From the NCBI GenBank assembly GCA_023393815.1, contig JAEXBU010000017.1, positions 1 through 10,132 on the forward strand: a stretch of DNA of 10,132 bases, read 5' to 3'. The position numbers and the translations under genes are program-made. Below, piece by piece: positions 1-6,474 of this stretch; position 1 is the first letter of the stretch; every line of letters starts with the position of its first letter. The notes beneath the pieces are model-generated. The model made no database searches. It saw only the letters and a program-made list of their open reading frames with translations, and was not told where the DNA came from. Source of the stretch: Bacillota bacterium. Its GTDB lineage: Bacteria > Bacillota > Clostridia > Tissierellales > Peptoniphilaceae.

Positions 1-492
1 CTGAAGCACACCGCGGGTTCGCAGAGCGTCGTAACTGGAAAGCAACTCTTCTTTAAAGCGAGATACGCCGGATTCCGTCTTCTCGAAAAAAAGGAACAGA
101 TCCTTGTCCTTAAAAATTTCCGGCGCGACTTTTTCGTAACTTTTTTCCAAGAGAGCGCGGGCCTCCCCTTCGGACAATTGCTCCATGCCGTCCAAGATAT
201 TCCCTTCCACAGCGTAAATGGTGAGTAGATAACGGCAAAACCCGTCGATGGTTTTCACCACAAGCCGGTCCGTCTCTTCCTCCGAAAGGACGGCCGCCAT
301 GCGCATGGCCATTTCCTCGGCGGCCCGATTGGTAAAGGTTATGGCCAACACGTCGTCGTCCGTCTCCGACAAAATCGCCTTCACCCGCTCTGTCAACACT
401 TTCGTCTTTCCCGCACCGGCTCCGGCGGTGAGGAATACGGAACGATCGTAAGACTCCACAGCCTTTCGCTGCTGTTTATCCAGCTGTGTCAC
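1..492 (-). CDS. addA: AddA-type helicase-nuclease subunit, N-terminal part (cut by window edge)
   Basis: The first 164 residues of a superfamily 1 (UvrD/AddA) DNA helicase are visible; the rest lies beyond the left edge. I see a Q-motif-like LDKQQRKAV (residues 4-12), a Walker A AGAGAGKT (23-30, Lys29) and motif Ia TFTNRAAEEM (52-61). TIDGFC (81-86) sits where most relatives have a TIHSFC-like motif, so the usual His is Asp here. In the family, AddA is the ATP-driven 3'-5' helicase that also carries a C-terminal nuclease; with AddB it resects double-strand breaks to load RecA. The start is GTG at 492, with AGAAAGGAG seven bases upstream. The gene overlaps the end of addB by 17 bases. The name rests mainly on that linkage, because N-terminal motifs alone do not exclude UvrD or PcrA. 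Confidence 0.82.
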   Translation of the reverse strand, partial: MTQLDKQQRKAVESYDRSVFLTAGAGAGKTKVLTERVKAILSETDDDVLAITFTNRAAEEMAMRMAAVLSEEETDRLVVKTIDGFCRYLLTIYAVEGNILDGMEQLSEGEARALLEKSYEKVAPEIFKDKDLFLFFEKTESGVSRFKEELLSSYDALRTRGVLQ

Positions 493-2929
493 GATGTTTC
501 TCCTTTCTGCAGAGATCCCCAAAGGGACAGTAGACGCAGTGTGTTTCTTTTGCCGGCATCGGCGGAAAATGACCTCTTCGGATTTGTTCGAGAACCGCAG
601 CCAAGGCGTCCTCCGCCCCTTCCAAAAAACGGTCGAAGGCGTCTCCGTCGTACTTCCTCTCTTTCTTCAACCCCTTGTAGCCACCGGCCCGGTCGGTGTC
701 CCGCACCATAACCGACGCCCGCGCCTCTTCCACGGATACGTATTCGAGCGACGCCGGCCGATTGCCCATGTACCGCCGAGCCAAGGCGTACAAACTTAGT
801 TGCATGACTTTATAGTCGGCCACGTCTTTGTACTCCGGCAGTCCTTTGGACTTATAGTCGATTAGAACTTCCTCTCCCTCCGAATTTTTATCGACGCGAT
901 CGATCACGCCGTGAATGGCCACGCCGTGAAAGGGATAGGTAAAGGCCGTCTCGAAGGCAATCGGGCGATAGGCACCGTTTTTCCCTTCATCGGCCAAGCG
1001 CCCTTCTTCCGATTCGACGGCGGCCAGGAGTGCCTGAGCCATTTCTTTTTTCTCCCACTCCCGCAAGTACGGCGGCCGTACATCTCGTATCTTTTCGTCG
1101 TAGCCCTCTTCCACGAAAGCCCTCAGGTCGTCTTTACGCAAGCGATCGGAAAAATAGCGTTCCATGGCGCGGTGGTACAAGCTGCCCTTCGCCATGGCAA
1201 CACGCCCTTCCTCTTCCGGTGAAAACAGCCCCAATACGTTTTCGGCAAAGTAGCGAAAGGGGCAACGAAGATAGGCATCAACGGCCGACGGCGAGATTCC
1301 CTTTTCCACAAGCGCGACTTTTTGCGCGGCGGCCGACTCTTCGGAAAAATCTTCCTCCGCCGTCTCAAGATCCCAAGCCCTCTCGTAGACTTCGCCTGCA
1401 ACATCTAAATTCACCGAAGGATAGGCGTTTTTTACGGACGAAAAAAACGGCGCCGCTTCTCCGTCCCCTACTTTATAGATCGCCGATTTTTTCGCCGCCT
1501 CCATTAAATGAATAAGGCGCGCGGTTTCGTCGTCGCCTTGGAAGAAATCCCGATAAAGGCCTGCCGCCGCGACTTCTTTTGCGAGGGAACGATTCATCAA
1601 GCTATCTTCTTTTTTCTCCCGCTTTGCTCCGCCGTCCGAAGAAGCGAAAAGAAACAAGTCATAAGTCCCACCGTAGGCTTCGTCCAAGGAAGACACCTCC
1701 ACCCCGCCGGTCGCCTCTTTTTCCATAGGATCCAAGAGAATCGACTCGAATTCCTCGCCGGACAAGATCCCATAGTCTCCATATGTCGCGGCGAGCGCCT
1801 CCCCGACAACCTGCGCGTCCTCCTCCTGAAACATCCGCGCCGACTCCTCGGTACGCCGAGCAAAAACCTCCCAACTGTCACGCGCTTCCTTATGCCACTT
1901 TTCGAGCATCGCCTTATTGGCCACGAGCAAATCCTTTTTCTCCTCGCTTAAATCGCAGGGCAAGTGATAAAAATCCACCTCGTCCAAGGTTTCCGCGTGA
2001 AGAGATTCCAGCGCATCCGCCAAAACCCTGCCGCCGTCCACAGACGCCTCTTTCTGTCGCAAATAGGCGCAGGCGGACGCCACATCGTCGCCTCGTCTCC
2101 ACAAAAGACGCAATTCGTACAGGGCTTCTTCCGTCATTTTATACCGCGTAGATGCTACGGTCACACCAACCGCCTGCAGATGCTCTACCGCCGCTTTTCG
2201 ATCGCCACCGTCCCTTAGAACCACGCCGATGCTCGCATCCGGTGTTTCCGTTAATGTTTCGGTTACTTTCTTAACCATATGCCGCAAGGCGCGCTCCCCA
2301 TCCAAGGTTTCGTAAGCCGTCACCTGTGATAATCCCTTCGGCATTTCCGCTTCCCCTGACGCGGGATAAATCGCCGTTACCGTACAGACCTCGTCCAACT
2401 TTTCCAGCAAAAGACGATGGCGCTCCGCAAAGTGCGTAAAGCCCATTACCACGTAGTCGCCTTTTCTGTACACTTCGGCGTCCATGGCCTCGCGAAAGAC
2501 CATGCCTTCCGTGATACAATCCGTCGCATCCACGGCCTCTTTGTAAAGGGACAATAGACGAGGCGTCTCCTTCCGCCACGTATAAGGCAAATCCTCCTCA
2601 TACACCGAAAGATAGGCCATTTGATCACACCACTGAAATAGGCGGCGTACTTTTTCCATAGTACGCAACGTCGAAAAAACCGTGTCTCCTTCGGCCAAAA
2701 GCCTTCGAAAAACATACACCGCCCGCCACTGATTGCGAGGTGCCATCATGGCGAGATCGGCCAAAAGATCGTCGAAGGTAAAAAAGTTCACGCCCAAAAA
2801 CCCCACGCCGCCGGCGACGGCCTTTTTGCCTCGCGCAATCCACTTCCTGTTCGGCATAATAAAGGTGACCCCCGGACGCGCCAGACGACCGAACGCCTCT
2901 TCTGCGGCGGAATCATAGATGATTTTCAC
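476..2929 (-). CDS. addB: AddB-like exonuclease subunit with 4Fe-4S nuclease domain
   Basis: This is the partner subunit of AddA in double-strand-break end resection. The C-terminal third is a PD-(D/E)XK nuclease of the AddB/Cas4 type. Numbering from the GTG at 2929 (817 aa), it shows ISPSAVDAYLRCPFRYF with Cys556, the GxxxH block with His586, GVIDRVD with Asp677, LIDYKSK with Asp691 and Lys693, and QLSLY (Gln710, Tyr714). The terminal CVYCPFGDLC supplies Cys798, Cys801 and Cys807, so all four iron-sulfur ligands and the nuclease residues are present. The middle is the inactivated helicase-like part and is poorly conserved. The protein is much shorter than Bacillus AddB (about 1,160 aa), and its N-terminus lacks the GxxGSGKT loop seen there. 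A GTG at 2965 would add 12 residues (MPCCLRKKKGGP), but it has no ribosome site, whereas AGGGAGG precedes 2929. The start overlaps the kinase gene by 17 bases. Confidence 0.88.
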   Translation of the reverse strand: MKIIYDSAAEEAFGRLARPGVTFIMPNRKWIARGKKAVAGGVGFLGVNFFTFDDLLADLAMMAPRNQWRAVYVFRRLLAEGDTVFSTLRTMEKVRRLFQWCDQMAYLSVYEEDLPYTWRKETPRLLSLYKEAVDATDCITEGMVFREAMDAEVYRKGDYVVMGFTHFAERHRLLLEKLDEVCTVTAIYPASGEAEMPKGLSQVTAYETLDGERALRHMVKKVTETLTETPDASIGVVLRDGGDRKAAVEHLQAVGVTVASTRYKMTEEALYELRLLWRRGDDVASACAYLRQKEASVDGGRVLADALESLHAETLDEVDFYHLPCDLSEEKKDLLVANKAMLEKWHKEARDSWEVFARRTEESARMFQEEDAQVVGEALAATYGDYGILSGEEFESILLDPMEKEATGGVEVSSLDEAYGGTYDLFLFASSDGGAKREKKEDSLMNRSLAKEVAAAGLYRDFFQGDDETARLIHLMEAAKKSAIYKVGDGEAAPFFSSVKNAYPSVNLDVAGEVYERAWDLETAEEDFSEESAAAQKVALVEKGISPSAVDAYLRCPFRYFAENVLGLFSPEEEGRVAMAKGSLYHRAMERYFSDRLRKDDLRAFVEEGYDEKIRDVRPPYLREWEKKEMAQALLAAVESEEGRLADEGKNGAYRPIAFETAFTYPFHGVAIHGVIDRVDKNSEGEEVLIDYKSKGLPEYKDVADYKVMQLSLYALARRYMGNRPASLEYVSVEEARASVMVRDTDRAGGYKGLKKERKYDGDAFDRFLEGAEDALAAVLEQIRRGHFPPMPAKETHCVYCPFGDLCRKEKHRDTAG
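500..508 (-). promoter_or_regulatory. Ribosome binding site for addA
   Basis: AGAAAGGAG ends seven bases before a GTG codon at 492. It lies inside the 3' end of addB and fixes a GTG start for addA that overlaps the addB stop codon region. Confidence 0.8.
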
Positions 2930-3773
2930 AGGTCCTCCCTTCTTTTTTCGCAAGCAACACGGCACCGATCATGCCGCCGTCGTTTCTAAAGTGGGCGAGA
3001 TCGATGGGGGCGCGAATATTGTCGTTTCCCCTTTCGAGCATGGCACGGCGCACGTGAACTGTAATCCGCGGCGCATACGTTGCCATGCCTCCGCCGATCA
3101 CAATGACCGAGGGATTTAACACGGATTCCAGCCCGATGAAATAATCCGCCAAACCCAAAACGTAGTTCGTCGCCTTTTCGTCACCGGAGTCCAAAAAGGT
3201 GTCGCCGTCGTCGAAGCCGGCCTCTTTCATTCGCTTGTAAAAAGCCTTAGCGCTGTAATATACTTCAGCACAACCTCTTTGCCCGCAGGCGCAAGGGTCG
3301 CCCCCTTCTCTTACGATCATATGTCCGATTTCCATAGCCGATCCGCGACTTCCTAAAAACAGGCGGCCGCCGGTATAAAAGGCGCCGCCGATCCCCGTGC
3401 CGATCCCCACGTAGAGGACGTCCTCCTCCGTGCGACAAGTCATTTCAGCGACGAGGGCGCAGTTTACGTCGTTTTCCAACGCGTCCACGCGCACCCCCTT
3501 TCTCTTTAAGGCTTCGCCCAGGGGAAAACCGCGCCAACTCGAAATATTTCCCCCGAGATCCGAAAGAGCCAAGCGCTGCCGATCCACGGTTCCCGCCGTG
3601 GCGATACCGAAGCGGCCGTAGGTTATATCTTTCATCATGGAATAAATAACCTCGACTACTTGATTCGGATCCTTTGGCGTGGGCTTTCGTCGTACGTGCA
3701 AAAGACGGCCCCCTTCGTCAAACAGGCCAAGTTTCATTTCCGTACCGCCAATGTCCAGCCCTACGTCATACAT
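2913..3773 (-). CDS. ROK-family sugar kinase (glucokinase-like)
   Basis: This is a cytoplasmic ATP-dependent sugar kinase of the ROK (repressor, ORF, kinase) family, 286 aa, a normal length for the kinase-only branch. No helix-turn-helix precedes the kinase fold, so it is not a ROK repressor. The N-terminal phosphate loop is DIGGTEMKLGLFD (7-19). The catalytic Asp102 lies in LENDVNCALVAE (99-110), and GIGTGIGGA (123-131) is the second phosphate loop. The sugar and zinc region has MEIGH (147-151), then CACGQRGCAE (161-170) with Cys161, Cys163 and Cys168, the zinc ligands expected with His151. Glu148, His151 and Glu170 are the usual sugar contacts. Glucose is the commonest substrate, but ROK kinases also use fructose, N-acetylmannosamine or N-acetylglucosamine, and sequence alone does not settle it. 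The ATG at 3773 is preceded by GGGAG and overlaps the end of the pseudouridine synthase gene by 8 bases. No sugar transporter or catabolic gene is adjacent. Confidence 0.92.
   Translation of the reverse strand: MYDVGLDIGGTEMKLGLFDEGGRLLHVRRKPTPKDPNQVVEVIYSMMKDITYGRFGIATAGTVDRQRLALSDLGGNISSWRGFPLGEALKRKGVRVDALENDVNCALVAEMTCRTEEDVLYVGIGTGIGGAFYTGGRLFLGSRGSAMEIGHMIVREGGDPCACGQRGCAEVYYSAKAFYKRMKEAGFDDGDTFLDSGDEKATNYVLGLADYFIGLESVLNPSVIVIGGGMATYAPRITVHVRRAMLERGNDNIRAPIDLAHFRNDGGMIGAVLLAKKEGRTCENHL
2934..2940 (-). promoter_or_regulatory. Ribosome binding site for addB
   Basis: AGGGAGG stands four bases before the GTG at 2929. The spacing is short but the match is strong. It favours this GTG over the one at 2965, which has no purine-rich site. 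The site lies within the 3' end of the kinase gene. Confidence 0.7.
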
Positions 3774-4701
3774 GGAGACTCTCCCGAATTCGCTGAAATT
3801 TTCCCTTCGGCTCCGAGATCAATACCTGCTCCGATACGTCGGGAAAGACTTCGGTCTTAGGGAAGACGAGCTTGTACGCGTGAAGCAACTGGTGGTGCAA
3901 GTCGCCGAAACGCTTCGACGGATGGCCGTACTTCCTGTCTCCGAGGATGGGGTGTCCGATGGAGGCCAGCTGTTGGCGAATTTGATGGGTGCGCCCGGTT
4001 ATGAGCTCCGCCTCCACCAAAGTATAGTTTCCACAAGAGCGTATGGGTCGGTAGATGCCCACGGCCTCCTTGCCTGCCTCTCCTTCTACGACGCGGTTTT
4101 TGCCCCCGTCTTTTTCCAGGCGATTTTCCACCTTCTTTTCCCAATCCATAACTCCTTCCACGATGGTCATGTAATATTTCTTCACATCCCGGTTTCGAAT
4201 CCACATATTCGCCGCTCGAAGCCCTGCCGCCGTCTTCGCCCCCAAAATCAAACCGCTAGTGTTTCTGTCCAGGCGGTTACAAATCGAGGGGACAAAGGTT
4301 CTCTCCTCTCGCGGATTATAGCTTTTCGTGTGGATCAAATAGGCGAGCATATCGTCCACCATATTGCGCTCGTAGGCCTTGCCCGTGCCGTGACTCAACA
4401 CGCCCACGGGCTTATCCATGATAATAAAATCCTTCGATTCAAAGACAATCGAGGGAAATTTTCCCCTCACCGACTTTGGCGTCTTCGAAAACTTGGCCAG
4501 TGTCTCTTCCGAAAAATAGATTTCTACCGTATCCCCTAGGGCAAGCGTCTCTTCTTCTTTTGCTTTCTTTCCATTGACCGTAATATTTTTCTTACGAATA
4601 GATTTATAAATTAGCGATGCCTTGGCATTGGGCAGCAGCTTCTTCACGTAGCGGTCCAAACGCATCCCCGCGTCGTTTGTGTCAATTTTGTTAGAGATCA
4701 C
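3766..4701 (-). CDS. RluA-family pseudouridine synthase with N-terminal S4 domain
   Basis: This enzyme isomerises specific uridines in RNA to pseudouridine. With the GTG start at 4701 it is 311 aa, the usual size for RluC/RluD-type enzymes. Residues 11-60 form an S4 RNA-binding domain (AGMRLDRYVKKLLP and onward). The catalytic domain begins near FIIMDKPVGVLSHG (92-105). The signature CNRLDRNTSGLILGAK (141-156) contains the catalytic Asp145; the common HRLD is NRLD here. TGRTHQIRQQLASIGHPILG (235-254) is the second hallmark. Whether it modifies 23S rRNA (RluC- or RluD-like) or another RNA cannot be read from the motifs. An upstream ATG at 4770 would add MDFDIIIIMDLLYHRN and more, but that stretch is encoded by the promoter region and has no ribosome site; AGAGGGG lies five bases before the GTG. 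This is the first gene of the operon that continues into the kinase, addB and addA. Confidence 0.92.
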   Translation of the reverse strand: MISNKIDTNDAGMRLDRYVKKLLPNAKASLIYKSIRKKNITVNGKKAKEEETLALGDTVEIYFSEETLAKFSKTPKSVRGKFPSIVFESKDFIIMDKPVGVLSHGTGKAYERNMVDDMLAYLIHTKSYNPREERTFVPSICNRLDRNTSGLILGAKTAAGLRAANMWIRNRDVKKYYMTIVEGVMDWEKKVENRLEKDGGKNRVVEGEAGKEAVGIYRPIRSCGNYTLVEAELITGRTHQIRQQLASIGHPILGDRKYGHPSKRFGDLHHQLLHAYKLVFPKTEVFPDVSEQVLISEPKGKFQRIRESLHV

Positions 4702-4706
4702 GAGAG

Positions 4707-4713
4707 CCCCTCT
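4707..4713 (-). promoter_or_regulatory. Ribosome binding site for the RluA-family gene
   Basis: AGAGGGG lies five bases upstream of the GTG at 4701. It decides the start of the pseudouridine synthase, because the in-frame ATG codons further upstream (4770 and 4746) have no such site and fall among the promoter boxes. Confidence 0.75.
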
Positions 4714-4723
4714 TTCTTCCCTA

Positions 4724-4775
4724 TTCCTGTGATATAATAAGTCCATTATAATGATTATATCGAAATCCACAGGAA
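4724..4775. promoter_or_regulatory. Divergent promoter region with nested inverted repeats
   Basis: This AT-rich core of the 90-base gap separates the RluA-led operon (minus) from the MltG-like gene (plus). TATAAT occurs on the plus strand at 4733-4738 and 4747-4752, and on the minus strand at 4759-4754 and 4750-4745. These are plausible -10 boxes for transcription in both directions. No convincing TTGACA box is visible. TTCCTG at 4724-4729 lies 17 bases upstream of the second plus-strand box and might act as a weak -35. An outer inverted repeat TTCCTGTG/CACAGGAA (4724-4731 and 4768-4775) encloses an inner one, GATATAAT/ATTATATC (4731-4738 and 4754-4761). The promoter role is inferred from position and box sequence; which boxes are used cannot be told. 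Confidence 0.65.
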
Positions 4776-4791
4776 AGAGAGAAGAGGCAGC

Positions 4792-5469
4792 ATGAAATTT
4801 AACGGAAGAGTTTCGAAAGCGTTCGTAAACTTTTTGCGCCTAATCGTCGTCTTACTGGTCGTTCTCGTCTTGCTCTTCATCATCAAGTGGCGGATGAACC
4901 ACCTGTTCAGCATGATGACGCCGGAAGAGCGAAAAGACACGAGCATTACCGAGGAAATTCGCTCCTCGAAAGAACAAATTGGAAAAATCTCCAGCGTCGC
5001 CAAAGACGCATCGGAAAAGACCACCTTGCTAAAAATCGAAGCCACCGATGCGGACTCCGTGGCCAAGCGGTTGAAAGAAGTAGGTCTGATAAACGACGCC
5101 GCGGCATTTAGCAACATGGCCAAGCGCTCCGGCATGGCTCGCTACATTACCGAAGGGAGTTACGAAATTCCTGAAGGGGCCAGCTCCGAAACAATTTTAA
5201 AAAAGCTCACGGAAACGGGACTTCAAAAGGCTACCCGCACGGTCACCATCGAAATCCCCGAAGGAGCCACGGATGAAACCATCGCCGATGTCGTCATGAA
5301 GGAAAACCTAGTTGCCGATCGCGCCACTTTCCTCCAAATGCTTCGCGATGCCGGTGCCGTCCCTCAAATCAAGCCCGGCGGCTACCAAATTCATGCCCCC
5401 ATTACCGCGACGAATTTACTAAACACCTTAATGAGTCAAAGCGCACCGCAAGCTCCCACACAGGAATAA
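4792..5469 (+). CDS. Membrane-anchored protein with two MltG/YceG-like repeat domains, no catalytic domain
   Basis: This 225-aa protein is predicted to sit in the cytoplasmic membrane with its C-terminus outside. Residues 1-12 are basic, residues 13-32 are a single hydrophobic helix (LRLIVVLLVVLVLLFII), and 45-75 is a charged linker that may be helical. Two similar segments follow, about 80-140 and 150-214. Each has the pattern of a degenerate binding strand, a helix (SVAKRLKEVGLI; TIADVVMKENLV), an F-containing helix (AAAFSNMAKRSG; ATFLQMLRDAG), then a G-Y strand (EGSYEIPEGAS; PGGYQIHAPIT) and a final helix. This resembles the LysM-like N-terminal part of MltG/YceG endolytic transglycosylases, which usually have 330 or more residues. 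The catalytic YceG domain with its Glu is absent, so lytic activity is not expected. A peptidoglycan-binding or scaffold role is inference. The ATG has AGAGG four bases upstream, and a terminator follows directly. The gene is monocistronic and transcribed away from the rluA operon. Confidence 0.78.
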   Translation: MKFNGRVSKAFVNFLRLIVVLLVVLVLLFIIKWRMNHLFSMMTPEERKDTSITEEIRSSKEQIGKISSVAKDASEKTTLLKIEATDADSVAKRLKEVGLINDAAAFSNMAKRSGMARYITEGSYEIPEGASSETILKKLTETGLQKATRTVTIEIPEGATDETIADVVMKENLVADRATFLQMLRDAGAVPQIKPGGYQIHAPITATNLLNTLMSQSAPQAPTQE

Positions 5470-5476
5470 CCGCAAC

Positions 5477-5515
5477 AAAAAACCGCCCGACGGAAATCAT
5501 CGAGCGGCTTTTTTT
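5477..5515. terminator. Bidirectional rho-independent terminator
   Basis: CCGCCCGA (5483-5490) pairs with TCGAGCGG (5500-5507) around a nine-base loop, with one C/A mismatch. Seven T residues follow on the plus strand (5509-5515), and six A residues precede it (5477-5482), which become a T-tract on the minus strand. It sits between two convergent genes, eight bases after the MltG-like stop codon and about 20 bases beyond the trxB stop, so it should end both transcripts. Confidence 0.85.
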
Positions 5516-5534
5516 ATGGAACAAATTCCCGTTA

Positions 5535-6458
5535 TCAATCGTATTGAACGATGCGCTTCGCCACGGCCATTGCAGCGACGCAGCCTTCTCCGCAGGCATT
5601 AATGACCTGACGGAACTGCTTGTTTACGATGTCGCCGGCGGCGTAGATGCCGTCTACTGCCGTCATTTGATTTTCATCTACATCGACATACCCATCATGC
5701 ATTTCCAACAGTCCTTCCAAGAAGGCCGTTTGCGGTCTTACGCCCACGTAAATAAAAACGCCGAGGGGACGATCGCCTTTTTGCACTGTATAGGTCTCCT
5801 TTGTTTTGTTATTGTACAGGACGAGGCCTTCGGCTACATTTTCGCCGACGACTTCCTTCAACTCCGTATTCCAAAGCACGGCGATATTTTCGTCTTCCGC
5901 GGCCTTCTTCGCCAAGAAGCTTTCGGCGCGAAAGGTATCTCTACGGTGGATGATGGTCACTTTCGCCCCTAAATTGGCGAGATAAAGGGCTTCTTCTACG
6001 GCGGAATTGCCACCGCCGACGACGTAGACGTCGCCATCTTGATAAAAGGCTCCGTCACAGGTGGCACAGTAGCTGACTCCCCGAGACACAAAGGTCTCTT
6101 CTCCAGGGACGCCGAGGCGATTGGGCTTGGATCCCGTAGCTACGATTACATACTTTCCCTCATAGGTTTCAGTTTCGGTAGTGACGCTCTTTTTATCCCC
6201 CTCCACCGTCACGGAAATCACTCGTTCCCGCAGGGTCTTTGCTCCGAAGGATGCCGCCTGCTTCGCCATGCGTAGGCCGATGTCCATGCCCGTATCCTCG
6301 GCCAATACGCCGGGAAAATTTTCTAAAGACATACTCAAAGCCATCTGTCCACCGTCCAGCTCTGGTTCCAAAACCAGGGTACTTAAGTGGGCACGACTCG
6401 CATAAATCGCGGCGGTAAGCCCTGCCGGTCCGCCGCCGATAATGATTACATCGTACAT
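5535..6458 (-). CDS. trxB: Thioredoxin reductase (NADPH, FAD)
   Basis: This cytoplasmic flavoenzyme passes electrons from NADPH through FAD and a redox-active disulfide to thioredoxin. Numbering from the ATG at 6458 (307 aa, standard for the low-molecular-weight class), the FAD-binding GGGPAG is at 8-13, the active-site CATC at 131-134, the NADPH-binding GGGNSA at 148-153 and the HRRD that contacts the NADPH phosphate at 171-174. AAGDI (273-277) is the second FAD motif. The C-terminus, with RQVINACGEGCVAAM, matches the family, and no extra domain is fused. An upstream in-frame codon at 6512 would add 18 residues that overlap fni and do not resemble the family; the chosen ATG follows AAGGGGATGGGG. 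The gene begins 14 bases after the fni stop codon, so the two are very probably cotranscribed, and the bidirectional terminator ends the transcript. Confidence 0.95.
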   Translation of the reverse strand: MYDVIIIGGGPAGLTAAIYASRAHLSTLVLEPELDGGQMALSMSLENFPGVLAEDTGMDIGLRMAKQAASFGAKTLRERVISVTVEGDKKSVTTETETYEGKYVIVATGSKPNRLGVPGEETFVSRGVSYCATCDGAFYQDGDVYVVGGGNSAVEEALYLANLGAKVTIIHRRDTFRAESFLAKKAAEDENIAVLWNTELKEVVGENVAEGLVLYNNKTKETYTVQKGDRPLGVFIYVGVRPQTAFLEGLLEMHDGYVDVDENQMTAVDGIYAAGDIVNKQFRQVINACGEGCVAAMAVAKRIVQYD

Positions 6459-6462
6459 AAAT

Positions 6463-6474
6463 CCCCATCCCCTT
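6463..6474 (-). promoter_or_regulatory. Ribosome binding site for trxB
   Basis: AAGGGGATGGGG overlaps the fni stop codon and ends four bases before the ATG at 6458. It contains two GGGG cores, and it supports this ATG over the upstream in-frame codon at 6512. Confidence 0.65.

Noticed and set aside
476..1300. Cas4-like motif set (four Cys plus PD-(D/E)XK) that might hint at a CRISPR locus.
   Set aside because: It is the C-terminal domain of an 817-aa AddB next to addA. No repeat array or other cas gene is in the window.
2930..2965. A 12-residue extension of AddB from GTG 2965, with a Cys-Cys pair.
   Set aside because: It lacks a ribosome site and contains the strong site for the GTG at 2929. 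The Cys pair is probably not translated.
3679..4539. A 286-codon plus-strand open frame.
   Set aside because: It lies antisense to the kinase start and most of the RluA-family gene, whose motifs are unmistakable. Its translation shows no recognisable domain, and the frame is explained by codon use on the opposite strand.
4702..4770. An N-terminal extension of the RluA-family protein starting at ATG 4770 or 4746.
   Set aside because: These codons lie in the TATAAT-rich promoter, have no ribosome site, and add residues unlike the family. The GTG at 4701 has AGAGGGG and gives a normal S4-domain start.
4755..5135. A 126-codon minus-strand open frame opposite the MltG-like gene.
   Set aside because: No ribosome site or domain is seen, and the plus-strand frame has a membrane helix, internal repeats, a start site and a terminator.
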